A stretch of 64,000 nt of DNA from Serratia ureilytica. GTDB lineage: Bacteria > Pseudomonadota > Gammaproteobacteria > Enterobacterales > Enterobacteriaceae. Under the pieces are notes generated by a model. The model had not been told where the DNA came from and did not search any database. It worked only from the letters and a program-made list of their open reading frames with translations. The stretch spans positions 186,001 to 250,000 of the forward strand of contig NZ_JABXOF010000009.1 in assembly GCF_013375155.1 (NCBI RefSeq). Reading direction: 5' to 3'. The translations under genes were made by a program, and so were the position numbers. Below are positions 17,252-26,131 of the stretch, piece after piece (within the stretch, counting starts at the first letter, position 1; every line of letters starts with the position of its first letter).

Positions 17252-19321
17252 TTACTGCAGCACGGAGATATCCGCCACCTGCAGGAACAGCTCGCGCAGT
17301 TTGCTCAGCAGCGTCAGACGGTTAACGCGCACTTCCGCATCGTCCGCCATCACCATCACGTTGTCGAAGAACGCATCCACCGGCTCACGCAGCGCGGCCA
17401 GTTCCACCAGCGCTTCCTGGTAGTTGCCCGCCGCGAAATACGGCTGCAGCTTGTCGCGCAGCACCACCAGGTGAGTCGCCAGCTGGATCTCCGCCGCATC
17501 CTTCAGCACCGAGGCGCGCACGCTGTCGTTCAGCGTTTCGCTAGACTTGGCCAGAATGTTGGAGACGCGTTTGTTGGCCGCAGCCAATGCCGCCGCCTCG
17601 TCCAGCGTACGGAAATGGGATACCGCCTTGACGCGCGCGTCGAAGTCGGCCGGTTTGGTCGGACGGCGCGCCAGCACCGCCTGAATGGTATCGACCGCGT
17701 GGCCTTCTTCCTGATACCAGGCGCGGAAACGACCCAGCATGAATTCCACCACGTCGTCGACCACCTTGGCATTGGTCAACTTGCTGCCGTACAGGCGCAC
17801 GGCCTCTTCGGTCAGAGTCTGCAGATCCAATGGCAGGTTTTTCTCGACGATGATGCGCAACACGCCCAGCGCGGCGCGGCGCAGCGCGAACGGGTCTTTA
17901 TCGCCCTTCGGATGCTGCCCGATGCCGAAGATGCCGGCCAGGGTGTCCATCTTGTCGGCGATCGCCAGCGAGCAGGCCACCAGCGACTGCGGCAGCGCAT
18001 CACCGGCGTAGCGCGGCTGATACTGCTCGTTCAGCGCAACGGCGACGTCTTCCGCCTCACCGTCGTGGCGCGCATAGTGCATGCCCATCACGCCCTGGGT
18101 GTCGGTGAATTCGAACACCATGTTGGTCATCAGGTCACACTTCGACAACAGGCCAGCACGGGTGGCGTGGTTGACGTCGGCGCCAATCTGGCCGGCAACC
18201 CAGCCCGCCAGCGCCTGGATGCGATCGGTTTTGTCGCGCAGGGTGCCCAGCTGCTGTTGGAACAGCACGGTTTCCAGGCGCGGCAGGTTGTCTTCCAGAC
18301 GTTTTTTGCGGTCGGTGTTGAAGAAGAACTCGGCGTCGGCCAAACGCGGACGCACCACCTTCTCGTTGCCGGAGATGATCTGCTGCGGGTCTTTCGACTC
18401 GATGTTGGCCACGAAGATAAAGTTAGGCAGCAGTTTGCCCGCGGCGTCGTACACCGGGAAATACTTCTGGTCGCCCTTCATGGTGTACACCAGCGCTTCC
18501 GCCGGCACCGCCAGGAATTTCTCTTCGAATTTGGCGGTCAGCACCACCGGCCATTCCACCAGCGAGGCCACTTCTTCCAGCAGGCTGTCGCTCAGATCGG
18601 CCTTGCCGCCGATCTTCTGCGCCGCCAGTTCGGCGTCGCGTTTGATAAGGGCTTTGCGCGCTTCGTAGTCAGCGACCACTTTGCCGCGCTCCAGCAGGAT
18701 CTGCGGATATTGGTCGGCATTGTCGAGGGTGAACTCGGCTTCGCCCATGAAGCGGTGGCCGCGCACGGTGCGCGCGGATTCGATGCCCAGCACGGTGCCC
18801 GGGATCAGATCGGCGCCCAGCAGCATCGTGACGGTGTGCACCGGACGCACGAACTGCACGTCGGAATCGCCCCAGCGCATCAGTTTCGGGATCGGCAGCT
18901 TGCCGAGCGCGGTGCTGACCATGCCGGCCAGCAGTTGTTGCGCCGACTGGCCTTTGACATGGGCGCGGTACATCAACCACTCGCCCTTGTCGGTCACCAG
19001 GCGCTCCGCCTGATCGACGGTGATGCCGCAGCCGCGCGCCCAGCCTTCGGCCGCTTTGCTCGGTTTGCCTTCGGCGTCGAACGCCTGAGCGATCGCCGGG
19101 CCGCGTTTTTCAATTTCGCGATCGGCCTGCGCCGCGCTCAGGTTGGCCACTTTCAGCGCCAGACGGCGCGGTGCGGCGAACCAGCTCACGTCACCGTGTT
19201 CCAGGCCGGCGTTGTCCAGCTCGGCGGTGAAGTTGGCGGCGAAAGATTCCGCCAGGGAACGAAGAGCCTTCGGCGGCAGCTCTTCCGTGCCGATTTCCAC
19301 CAGGAAAGTCTGTTGAGTCAT
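17252..19321 (-). CDS. glyS: Glycine-tRNA ligase beta subunit
   Basis: The 689-residue beta subunit of the bacterial alpha2beta2 glycyl-tRNA synthetase, which binds tRNA-Gly. It has the standard length and begins [20 protein letters not shown], the family N-terminus. An HD-like region and a C-terminal anticodon-binding domain (near [15 protein letters not shown]) follow. It lies 9 bases after glyQ in the same operon. Confidence 0.98.
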   Translation of the reverse strand: MTQQTFLVEIGTEELPPKALRSLAESFAANFTAELDNAGLEHGDVSWFAAPRRLALKVANLSAAQADREIEKRGPAIAQAFDAEGKPSKAAEGWARGCGITVDQAERLVTDKGEWLMYRAHVKGQSAQQLLAGMVSTALGKLPIPKLMRWGDSDVQFVRPVHTVTMLLGADLIPGTVLGIESARTVRGHRFMGEAEFTLDNADQYPQILLERGKVVADYEARKALIKRDAELAAQKIGGKADLSDSLLEEVASLVEWPVVLTAKFEEKFLAVPAEALVYTMKGDQKYFPVYDAAGKLLPNFIFVANIESKDPQQIISGNEKVVRPRLADAEFFFNTDRKKRLEDNLPRLETVLFQQQLGTLRDKTDRIQALAGWVAGQIGADVNHATRAGLLSKCDLMTNMVFEFTDTQGVMGMHYARHDGEAEDVAVALNEQYQPRYAGDALPQSLVACSLAIADKMDTLAGIFGIGQHPKGDKDPFALRRAALGVLRIIVEKNLPLDLQTLTEEAVRLYGSKLTNAKVVDDVVEFMLGRFRAWYQEEGHAVDTIQAVLARRPTKPADFDARVKAVSHFRTLDEAAALAAANKRVSNILAKSSETLNDSVRASVLKDAAEIQLATHLVVLRDKLQPYFAAGNYQEALVELAALREPVDAFFDNVMVMADDAEVRVNRLTLLSKLRELFLQVADISVLQ

Positions 19322-19330
19322 GGCTGCCTC

Positions 19331-20248
19331 TTAGTTCTCGTTCTTCTTGTTGCACATCGGGAAGCCCAGCGCTTCGCGGGAAGCGTAGTAGGCTTCGGCA
19401 ACGGCTTTGGTCAGCGTGCGGATGCGCAGAATGTAGCGTTGACGCTCGGTCACCGAAATCGCCTTGCGCGCGTCCAGCAGGTTGAAGGTATGGCCCGCCT
19501 TCAGGATGCGTTCGTAGGCCGGCAGCGGCAGCGGTTTTTCCAGCGCCAGCAGCGATTGGGCTTCTTTCTCGTACTGCTCGAAGCAGGAGAACAGGAAGTC
19601 GACGTCGGCGTATTCGAAGTTGTAGGTGGACTGCTCCACTTCGTTCTGATGGAACACGTCGCCGTAGGTGGTGACGCCCAGCGGGCCGTTGCTCCACACC
19701 AGATCGTACACGCTGTCCACGCCCTGGATGTACATCGCCAGACGCTCCAGGCCATAGGTGATCTCGCCGGTCACCGGCTTGCACTCCAGGCCGCCGACCT
19801 GCTGGAAGTAGGTGAACTGCGTCACTTCCATGCCGTTCAGCCACACTTCCCAACCCAGGCCCCAGGCGCCGAGCGTCGGGTTTTCCCAGTTGTCTTCCAC
19901 GAAGCGGATGTCGTGGATAGTCGGATCCAGACCCAGCTCTTTCAGCGAGCCCAGGTAGAGTTCCTGAATGTTGTCCGGCGATGGCTTAATCACCACCTGG
20001 AACTGATAGTAGTGCTGCAGACGGTTCGGGTTTTCGCCGTAGCGGCCGTCGGTCGGGCGACGGGATGGCTGCACATAAGCGGCGGCCATCGGCTCCGGCC
20101 CCAGTGCGCGCAGGCACGTCATCGGGTGTGAGGTTCCCGCGCCGACTTCCATGTCCAATGGTTGAACGATGGTGCAGCCCTGGCGCGCCCAATAATCCTG
20201 CAGTGTCAGGATCAGGCCCTGGAAGGTCTTGGTATCAAACTTTTGCAT
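19331..20248 (-). CDS. glyQ: Glycine-tRNA ligase alpha subunit
   Basis: The 305-residue catalytic subunit of glycyl-tRNA synthetase, which forms glycyl-adenylate. The N-terminus [20 protein letters not shown] and the class II region [20 protein letters not shown] are diagnostic. The start at 20248 was chosen over a 30-residue upstream extension because it matches E. coli GlyQ (303 residues). It is the first gene of glyQS. Confidence 0.98.
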   Translation of the reverse strand: MQKFDTKTFQGLILTLQDYWARQGCTIVQPLDMEVGAGTSHPMTCLRALGPEPMAAAYVQPSRRPTDGRYGENPNRLQHYYQFQVVIKPSPDNIQELYLGSLKELGLDPTIHDIRFVEDNWENPTLGAWGLGWEVWLNGMEVTQFTYFQQVGGLECKPVTGEITYGLERLAMYIQGVDSVYDLVWSNGPLGVTTYGDVFHQNEVEQSTYNFEYADVDFLFSCFEQYEKEAQSLLALEKPLPLPAYERILKAGHTFNLLDARKAISVTERQRYILRIRTLTKAVAEAYYASREALGFPMCNKKNEN

Positions 20249-20722
20249 GTTGAATTCGCACGCGATACAAGTGGATTTATATGGAATGCGCCAGTATACC
20301 CTTTGACCGTAAGATATACAGCCAGAATCCGGCAACAAGTGCGAATCGGGGCAAGAAGCGCTGGATTTTCACCCGTCGGCCAAGAAAACCGTCGGCAGCA
20401 TCGGCGCCGCAGAAGGCGAGGTACCGCACCGCTTTCGCAGGCTCGGGTATCGGCTGGCTTTAGAGAAACGCCGATTCATCCCCCGCATGCTTCCACTACC
20501 GGCAGCTTGAGGCTTCTTCGACAAACAACAGGCGTGTTGAACAATATTCAAATAAGTGAATGGAATGAAAAAAAACATAACTCAGTGTTATATATTTACT
20601 TTATTCTTACCGACGCGGCATCGACTGAAATTTACTTGCCATAGTGACTCTGGTAGTATAACAAGAACAAATAACAGCCGCAGCTAAAAAGCCATTTAAG
20701 TCGCTTAGGAAAAAGATTGAAA
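20249..20722. other. glyQ-luxI intergenic region
   Basis: About 470 bases without a supported gene. GC content falls sharply near 20,520, which looks like the left edge of the quorum-sensing insertion. Near the luxI end a possible promoter is TTGCCA (20636-20641) with TATAAC (20657-20662), but the 15-base spacer is short, so this is tentative. Confidence 0.5.
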
Positions 20723-21397
20723 ATGATAGAGCTCTTTGACGTAGACTATAATTTGCTGCCAGATAACAGATCGAAAGAACTATTCTCTTTAAGAAAAAAA
20801 ACGTTTAAAGACCGTTTAGACTGGCTCGTTAATTGCGAAAATAACATGGAGTTTGACGAATACGACAACCGTCACGCCACCTATATTTTCGGCACCTACC
20901 AAGATCACGTCATTTGCAGCTTGCGATTTATCGAAACGAAATACCCAAACATGATCAGCGATGGCGTATTCGACAATTACTTTAACGATATAAAACTCCC
21001 CGAAGGGAATTACGTTGAAGCCAGCAGATTATTTATAGACAAGGCGCGCATTCAAGCACTTCAACTCCATCAAGCGCCAATTAGCACCATGCTTTTCCTG
21101 TCGATGATAAACTATGCAAGAAGCTGCGGCTACGAAGGCATATACGCCATTATCAGTCACCCGATGCGCATTATTTTCCAACGCTCCGGCTGGCATATCT
21201 CGGTGGTAAAAACCGGATGCTCCGAAAAGAATAAAAATATTTATCTGATCTATCTGCCGATAGACGATGTCAACCGGAACAGATTGCTGGCGCGCATCAA
21301 CCAACACGCCACAAAGTGGGATAACCCGTTGGATTCCTGGCCATTATCCTTCCGAGTCAGCGAGAAGCGGCCGGATGAGCTGCAGCTCCACACCTAA
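20723..21397 (+). CDS. swrI: Acyl-homoserine-lactone synthase, LuxI family (SwrI/SpnI type)
   Basis: Makes N-acyl-homoserine lactone signals from S-adenosylmethionine and acyl-ACP. The product is about 224 residues. The family invariants are present: R23, F27 and W33 (LRKKTFKDRLDW), D45-x2-D48 in the FDEYDN segment, R70 in CSLRF, and the E-x-S-R element in YVEASRLFID. It resembles EsaI and, by recall, is near-identical to Serratia SwrI. ATG 20723 gives the family N-terminus MIELFDV, but AGGA is 12 bases away. A TTG at 20717 would be better spaced and add two residues. It is convergent with luxR, overlapping by 54 bases. The DNA is AT-rich compared with glyQ and tag. Confidence 0.93.
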   Translation: MIELFDVDYNLLPDNRSKELFSLRKKTFKDRLDWLVNCENNMEFDEYDNRHATYIFGTYQDHVICSLRFIETKYPNMISDGVFDNYFNDIKLPEGNYVEASRLFIDKARIQALQLHQAPISTMLFLSMINYARSCGYEGIYAIISHPMRIIFQRSGWHISVVKTGCSEKNKNIYLIYLPIDDVNRNRLLARINQHATKWDNPLDSWPLSFRVSEKRPDELQLHT

Positions 21398-22090
21398 CCT
21401 GATGGCATGTTTGGCATTGGTGACGCCAAGCTTTTTGACGGCGTTGCCGATGTGATATTTTACGGTGGTGAGTTTTATTCCCAGGATAAGGGCAATTTCT
21501 TGATAGGATTTACCTAAGCTCGCCCAGTAGATGATCTCATTTTCACGCTTGGAGAAAAACTCCCGCTGGTTCATTTTTTCAAAGTCAGCAGGCGTGCTCA
21601 TTTCCTGGTAGAGCGCCGTCATTTTTCCGTGCATGGTAATCAGCAGCATTTGAATTTCGGCCTTATTATTGTCAATCTGCTGTTCAACATCCGCATCACA
21701 ATGCTTATCCAACATAATGGATAACACCACCAGATTATGATGATGATCGTGCAAGACGAAAGTATACCCATTAATAATATTGTAGTTCTTGGCCATATCA
21801 AAAATCTTTGGCAATTTTAATCCTGCGCCAATTTCCAAATCTTTATCCCAGGTAAACGGGGTGATTCTATGCGATGCGGTAATCAAAACGGGATCAATAA
21901 ACTGATAGTTATTTTTGATATAAAACTCGAACCACTCCGTTCTATTGGAAATGATTGAAAAGCTAGTCGGATTTCTTTTATTCATTATAGCATAGGCATA
22001 TTTTATATTATTGTATTTGCTCAGCCCGCGTTCCAACTCTTCTTTTATAGAGGCATTAATGGTTTCATTATTGAAAAAAAAGTTAGACAC
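21344..22090 (-). CDS. swrR: Quorum-sensing regulator, LuxR/EsaR family
   Basis: Protein of 248 residues with an N-terminal autoinducer-binding domain (about 10-165; the W-x3-Y pattern in TEWFEFYIKNNYQ and the DP pair in FIDPVL) and a C-terminal LuxR-type HTH (about 178-240; SKRENEIIYWASLGKSYQEIA then TTVKYHIGNAVKKLGV). It is most like EsaR/SpnR/SwrR, a subgroup that often binds DNA without ligand and is released by the signal, so repression is the likely mode. The start is GTG at 22090, seven bases after AGAGGA. It is convergent with and overlaps luxI. Confidence 0.93.
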   Translation of the reverse strand: MSNFFFNNETINASIKEELERGLSKYNNIKYAYAIMNKRNPTSFSIISNRTEWFEFYIKNNYQFIDPVLITASHRITPFTWDKDLEIGAGLKLPKIFDMAKNYNIINGYTFVLHDHHHNLVVLSIMLDKHCDADVEQQIDNNKAEIQMLLITMHGKMTALYQEMSTPADFEKMNQREFFSKRENEIIYWASLGKSYQEIALILGIKLTTVKYHIGNAVKKLGVTNAKHAIRLGVELQLIRPLLADSEG

Positions 22091-22481
22091 TCACCAATCC
22101 TCTTCAAGAAATAACATCACTATAAAACTGAGAAGAGTATAACCCGGTTGCGCCGCCAAGTAAATTAAACCGACAGGCATAATAGGAAGCGTTAATAATC
22201 AACAGGCGTTTTAAAGAGTCAATTAAAATAATTTCGGAGGGGAAATTAATTTAATCGAGAAATAAGCGCGTCGCTGAAGAAGGGGCGGCAGAGGGCATTA
22301 TCCGGCAAAGAAACACAAAGAAAACAAAATCATAACAACTCGGCATCATGACATGCATCTGACAAAAGCGTTCTGTCGCGTTGAAGATGAGAGGGGCCAG
22401 ACAGGCAGGCGAAAACGCCCCGCATCCGATGATGAAGGGAAAAAGCCATTGACAGTGAAGATTTGGATATACAATAATAAC

Positions 22482-22543
22482 CAAAATTTTCCCTGGTGTT
22501 GGCCAAGTGGCTACCTGATCCTTTATAGGATCAGTTTTTTTTT
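22482..22543 (+). ncRNA. Candidate small RNA divergent from luxR
   Basis: A possible promoter (TTGACA at 22449-22454, TACAAT at 22470-22475) is followed, about 60 bases later, by a strong terminator with a nine-T run. No start codon with a ribosome site lies between. A small regulatory RNA lies upstream of esaR in the related Pantoea system (recalled, not checked), so the position is suggestive. The 15-base promoter spacer is short. Confidence 0.4.
22515..22543 (+). terminator. Strong rightward terminator upstream of luxR
   Basis: CTGATCCT, a four-base loop TTAT, AGGATCAG and nine T residues. There is no annotated gene directly upstream on this strand, which is the reason for proposing a small transcript. 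Confidence 0.88.
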
Positions 22544-22556
22544 GTAGCGCTGTATT

Positions 22557-22579
22557 TTATCGTTATGCAATAACGATAA
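22557..22579. repeat. Perfect 10-bp palindrome with 3-base centre
   Basis: TTATCGTTAT-GCA-ATAACGATAA. It lies between the terminator at 22543 and the lux-like box. It is AT-rich and not followed by a T-run, so an operator is more likely than a terminator. Confidence 0.8.
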
Positions 22580-22600
22580 GAACTTTCAGCGATAAATGAT

Positions 22601-22620
22601 AGTTGTACTAAAGTACAGTC
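22601..22620. promoter_or_regulatory. lux-box-like dyad
   Basis: AGTTGTACTAAAGTACAGTC contains the perfect dyad TGTACT-AA-AGTACA. Its reverse complement resembles the 20-bp EsaR-type box (CTGTACT-TAGT core). It is the only such site seen near the luxI/luxR pair, about 510 bases upstream of luxR and just beyond the 3' end of the esterase gene. Confidence 0.65.
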
Positions 22621-22681
22621 TCATCCGCCCACATCGCCTCGCCATCTCGCCGTCACAGGCTCTATCCTCTCCCAAGAGTTC

Positions 22682-24670
22682 TCAGAAGCGCGCGCTGACG
22701 CCGACGTTATACATAAACTGCTCGCCGCTGCTCAGGCCGCCGGTTTGCGAGACGGTGGCGAAGGCCGACACTCTATCCGTCAACGGCATGTTGGCCCCCA
22801 GCGTGACATCCACCCAGTTTTTGTCCTGACCCGCACTGTCGCGAGTAAATGAGGTTTGCGTCGATTTCAGGCCGCCGCCGGCGCGGTAGACGTCATCGCC
22901 GAACTGATGCTGATAACTCACTTCCGCATAGGGGTTAAACACGCCGAATTGCGTATCCAACCGCCAGCCCAACGCGCCGATCTGCGAATGATAGGTTTGA
23001 TCGTTGAAGCGCATGGCGGTGCTGTCATCACCGTCTTCGCTGTAGCCGGACACATGGCTGTAATCCCAGGCGAACTGCGCCACCGGCCCGGTGGTGAGGT
23101 AAGCAGCGATAGGGAAGTCATAGCCGGCGGTCACGCGCGCGCCCCACTGCTTGCCGGAGGTCGAACCGGTTTCGGTGCGCGTCAGCGGCCCCAACCGCAT
23201 GCTGCGGCGGATGTCGTCATAATCCATCGTCGCATAGTGCAGATCGGCATTGACCCATCCCTGCTCGAATATGGCCAGCGAACTGAAGGCCGACAGCAGC
23301 ACCCCACGCGCCTTGTAGTCATAGCGGCTGGAAGGATGCTGATCGTCGTTGGAACCGGCGATCAACGCACCGATCAACCAGCTGTCGGTCAGCTGATAGT
23401 CCACGCCGACGGTCAGGTTGTGGGTGGTGGCGTTGCCATCCCCCGCCGCCCGGTTATCGGCATAGTCATAGTGCTGGCCTGCGTAGCCGCCGAACACGCC
23501 CAGCGAGCCCTGCGGATTGTCGCCGTTGCGCAGCTGCTGGAAACGGCTGTCGAGCGTGGCGCGGCTGTCACGCGCCATCGCCGCCGTCGCCTGATTCAGC
23601 GCCACCACCTGCGCCGGGCCATCCAATACCGCCTGGATATAATCCGCAATCAGCAGGTGCGCCTGCGGGCTGGGGTGGAAATGGTCGGAGAACAGATAGG
23701 AGTGGCCGGCGTCGAAGCCAGGCATGTCGGAACGGCAAACCGCCGAGGAAACGCCCGCCGGACAAGCCATGCCGGCCGTGTTGGCGAAGCCGAACTGCGC
23801 CGGATTGGCGATCGCTTCGGCGAACAGCTTGTTCACGTCCACCCGCACGATATTGCCGCCCCCCTGCGCCAGCAAACGGTCTTCGCTTTGATTATAGAAA
23901 TCGGTCAGCTGAGCGGCCTGCGCGCTCAGGCTGTCATACGCCGCCACAAGCTGGGCGGCGATCGCCTGCTGCACCTGAGGGATCGCGCTGCCCTGCTTCG
24001 CCGCGGCGGTCAACGCCGCGTGGATCGCCTGCGTGCGCGAAGCGTTGTCCGGGGTTGCCACCGAATTGAGCGTGGCATAGGCCGCCTGAATCGCCGCCCC
24101 CTGTACCGGCGGCAGCGCCTGCTGAATGATCAGTTCCATCAGCTGCGGCGTGGAGCCGATGTTCGGCACCGTCGGCACGATCACCGTGCCGGCGCCGGCG
24201 TTCAGCAGCGAATGCACCTGCGCGGCGGCGGCCGCGGCGCTGTTATAGGCCACGCCGGGCGCGGTAGCGGCGTTCAGCGCCGCCGCCGCCAAATCGTTAC
24301 CGCCGATCCAGTGAATATACAAACCGTCGCCATCGGCCTGGCCGTTAACCCGATTCAGGTAGCGCTGCACCTGATCCTGAGTGTTGTCGACCGGGTTCAG
24401 GCCCGGCACCGCCACGGCGCCGCCGGCGGCGTAGTTTTCACCGCCGTTGTCCGAGGCCACCAGCGCCGCGCCGATGCGTTGCGCCAACGCTTCGTCGTAC
24501 AGCAGGTGCTGACTGCCGTCATAGGTGAACCGGCCGTTGTTGCCGGTATCACTCAGGCTGTCGCCAAAGACGTAGAGTTGGTCATACGCCTGAACCGGAA
24601 GGGTCACACTGCAAAGTAACGCCACTGCAAGCGCCGCCGGGCGGGGCATGCATGTTATTTTTAGAGGCAT
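22682..24670 (-). CDS. estA: Autotransporter GDSL esterase/lipase
   Basis: Outer-membrane-anchored esterase of 662 residues. A signal peptide ends near residue 28 (LPVQA-YDQ). The passenger domain opens with the GDSL block FGDSLSDTGNN (nucleophile Ser38) and carries block V SDHFHPSPQAH, with the catalytic Asp and His, near residue 330. From about 390 to the end is a beta-barrel autotransporter domain closing with aromatic ...VSARF. ATG 24670 follows AGGAG by eight bases. It belongs to the EstA/ApeE family, which hydrolyses acyl esters at the cell surface. The gene is GC-rich, unlike luxIR beside it, so it may not share the same origin. Confidence 0.92.
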   Translation of the reverse strand: MPLKITCMPRPAALAVALLCSVTLPVQAYDQLYVFGDSLSDTGNNGRFTYDGSQHLLYDEALAQRIGAALVASDNGGENYAAGGAVAVPGLNPVDNTQDQVQRYLNRVNGQADGDGLYIHWIGGNDLAAAALNAATAPGVAYNSAAAAAAQVHSLLNAGAGTVIVPTVPNIGSTPQLMELIIQQALPPVQGAAIQAAYATLNSVATPDNASRTQAIHAALTAAAKQGSAIPQVQQAIAAQLVAAYDSLSAQAAQLTDFYNQSEDRLLAQGGGNIVRVDVNKLFAEAIANPAQFGFANTAGMACPAGVSSAVCRSDMPGFDAGHSYLFSDHFHPSPQAHLLIADYIQAVLDGPAQVVALNQATAAMARDSRATLDSRFQQLRNGDNPQGSLGVFGGYAGQHYDYADNRAAGDGNATTHNLTVGVDYQLTDSWLIGALIAGSNDDQHPSSRYDYKARGVLLSAFSSLAIFEQGWVNADLHYATMDYDDIRRSMRLGPLTRTETGSTSGKQWGARVTAGYDFPIAAYLTTGPVAQFAWDYSHVSGYSEDGDDSTAMRFNDQTYHSQIGALGWRLDTQFGVFNPYAEVSYQHQFGDDVYRAGGGLKSTQTSFTRDSAGQDKNWVDVTLGANMPLTDRVSAFATVSQTGGLSSGEQFMYNVGVSARF

Positions 24671-24719
24671 GAATCGACTCCTGAGAGCCTGCAAATGAAG
24701 GCAATGTCGTTTTTATCGT

Positions 24720-24740
24720 TGGCCGGTTTTCCACCGGCCA
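24720..24740. repeat. Hairpin in the estA-tag divergent gap
   Basis: TGGCCGGT-TTTCC-ACCGGCCA, an 8-base inverted repeat in the estA upstream region. It may be a leader hairpin of estA or an operator; it is not placed as a terminator for either divergent gene. Confidence 0.5.
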
Positions 24741-24867
24741 TGTAGTAACTATTGTCGGCTTTTTCGTCACGTCAAGCGGGGCTGCGGACAAAACAATCAG
24801 AGGCTTGCCAAGTTCACCGCTTCGAGCGATGATTACTGTTCATAAATACAGCACAAGGACATTCAGG

Positions 24868-25434
24868 ATGGCAGAAGAACGTTGCGGTTGGGTGACGGCC
24901 GATCCGTTGTATCTCGAGTATCACGACAAGGAATGGGGCACGCCCACCACCGACGCGCGCGAGCTGTTTGAAATGCTGTGTCTGGAGGGACAACAGGCCG
25001 GTCTTTCCTGGATCACCGTGCTGAAAAAGCGCGAGAACTACCGCCGCGCCTTCCATGATTTCGATCCGCAGCGGGTCGCCGCCATGACCGAACAAGACGT
25101 GGAAAGGCTGCTGCAAGACAGCGGCATCATCCGTCACCGCGGCAAGATAGAAGCCATCATCACCAACGCCAAAGCCTATCTGGCGATGGAGGCGGCCGGC
25201 GAGAATTTCGTCACCTTCATATGGGACTTCGTCGGCGGCCGGCCCCAGCTCAACCGCTGGCAGGCGCTGAACCAGGTTCCGGCCAAAACCGAGCAGTCCG
25301 ACGCCATGTCCAAGGCGTTGAAAAAGCGCGGCTTCAAGTTTATCGGCTCCACCATCTGTTACGCCTTCATGCAGGCCAGCGGGCTGGTGAACGATCATCT
25401 CACGGGGTGCATGTGCTACCCAAAGCCACGCTGA
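24868..25434 (+). CDS. tag: DNA-3-methyladenine glycosylase I
   Basis: Base-excision repair enzyme that removes 3-methyladenine. The product is 188 residues (E. coli Tag 187). It begins MAEERCGWVTADPLYLEYHD; the zinc ligands include the N-terminal Cys and the C-terminal HLTGCMCY segment, and the E-x-Q-Q-A-G-L-S-W block (about 37-46) forms the alkylbase pocket. ATG 24868 follows AAGGA by eight bases. The yiaC start overlaps its 3' end. Confidence 0.97.
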   Translation: MAEERCGWVTADPLYLEYHDKEWGTPTTDARELFEMLCLEGQQAGLSWITVLKKRENYRRAFHDFDPQRVAAMTEQDVERLLQDSGIIRHRGKIEAIITNAKAYLAMEAAGENFVTFIWDFVGGRPQLNRWQALNQVPAKTEQSDAMSKALKKRGFKFIGSTICYAFMQASGLVNDHLTGCMCYPKPR

Positions 25435-25883
25435 TCCGCCCCTGTGGCCCGGCGGATATCGACCGGCTGATGGCGCTGTGGCTGCCCAGCACCATCGCCG
25501 CCCATCCGTTCGTGGCGGAAAAATACTGGCGTGAAAGCGCCGCACTGGTGCGGGAAAATTACCTGCCGCGCGCGCAGAGCTGGGCCTGCTGGCATGAAAA
25601 CGAGATCGTCGGCTTTATCAGCGTGCTGGACGAACAGTTCATCGGCGCGCTGTTTGTCGATCGGGCGTATCACGGCCGCGGCGTAGCCCGGGCGCTGATG
25701 ACGCACGTGCAGCAGCTCTACCGCCGGCTCAGCCTGGAGGTTTATCAGCAAAACCTGCGCGCCTGCGCGTTTTACCACAAGCACGGCTTTCAGGTGACGC
25801 AGCGCCTGTTTAACGACGAAACCCAGGCCTATACGCTGATCATGAACTGGCCGGCAATCGAGAATTCAACCGGTTACGGTTAA
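25413..25883 (+). CDS. yiaC: GNAT N-acetyltransferase YiaC
   Basis: Protein of 156 residues matching E. coli YiaC, a GNAT enzyme reported to acetylate lysines of proteins. Conserved features are HPFVAEKYWRES near the N-terminus, the acetyl-CoA loop VDRAYHGRGVARALM and the FYHKHGFQV strand. The best start is GTG at 25413 (five bases after GGGG), overlapping tag by 22 bases, which implies translational coupling. Another GTG at 25407 would add two residues. The tag-yiaC pair is conserved in E. coli. Confidence 0.9.
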   Translation: MLPKATLIRPCGPADIDRLMALWLPSTIAAHPFVAEKYWRESAALVRENYLPRAQSWACWHENEIVGFISVLDEQFIGALFVDRAYHGRGVARALMTHVQQLYRRLSLEVYQQNLRACAFYHKHGFQVTQRLFNDETQAYTLIMNWPAIENSTGYG

Positions 25884-26131
25884 AAAAGGCGCATTCGCAC
25901 CCTGGCAGCGCGCAATTAGGAATCCGCTGCATGGCGCCGCCCGGCGTTTTGTCGCATAACTCCCCCAGCACTTACCCGCGCTCATCATTTGTCACGTTTT
26001 TCTCCGGAACTGCCGGCGAGCCAACGCGTCATAGTAGCGCGGTGATGCGGGCCCCACCTGCGTCGCCTACTTTTTTGCGCCCCCGTGTTGGTCCGGCGCG
26101 TACAGATATTGATGCCATTAAGGACAAGAAC

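Larger units (their letters stand above)
22091..22681. other. luxR upstream region, 590 bases without a supported gene
   Basis: Holds the luxR promoter, a possible small RNA ending at a strong rightward terminator, a 23-base perfect palindrome and a lux-box-like dyad (each listed separately). A frame of 64 codons at 22353-22547 has no ribosome site and was not called. Confidence 0.6.

Noticed and set aside
17471-20131. An 886-codon open frame antisense to glyQS
   Set aside because: It mirrors the conserved glyS and glyQ genes and has composition typical of antisense frames.
20369-20578. Leftward 69-codon frame upstream of luxI
   Set aside because: No ribosome site, no family similarity, and it spans the composition change.
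22353-22547. Rightward 64-codon frame upstream of luxR
   Set aside because: It runs through the strong terminator and lacks a ribosome site; a noncoding transcript fits better.
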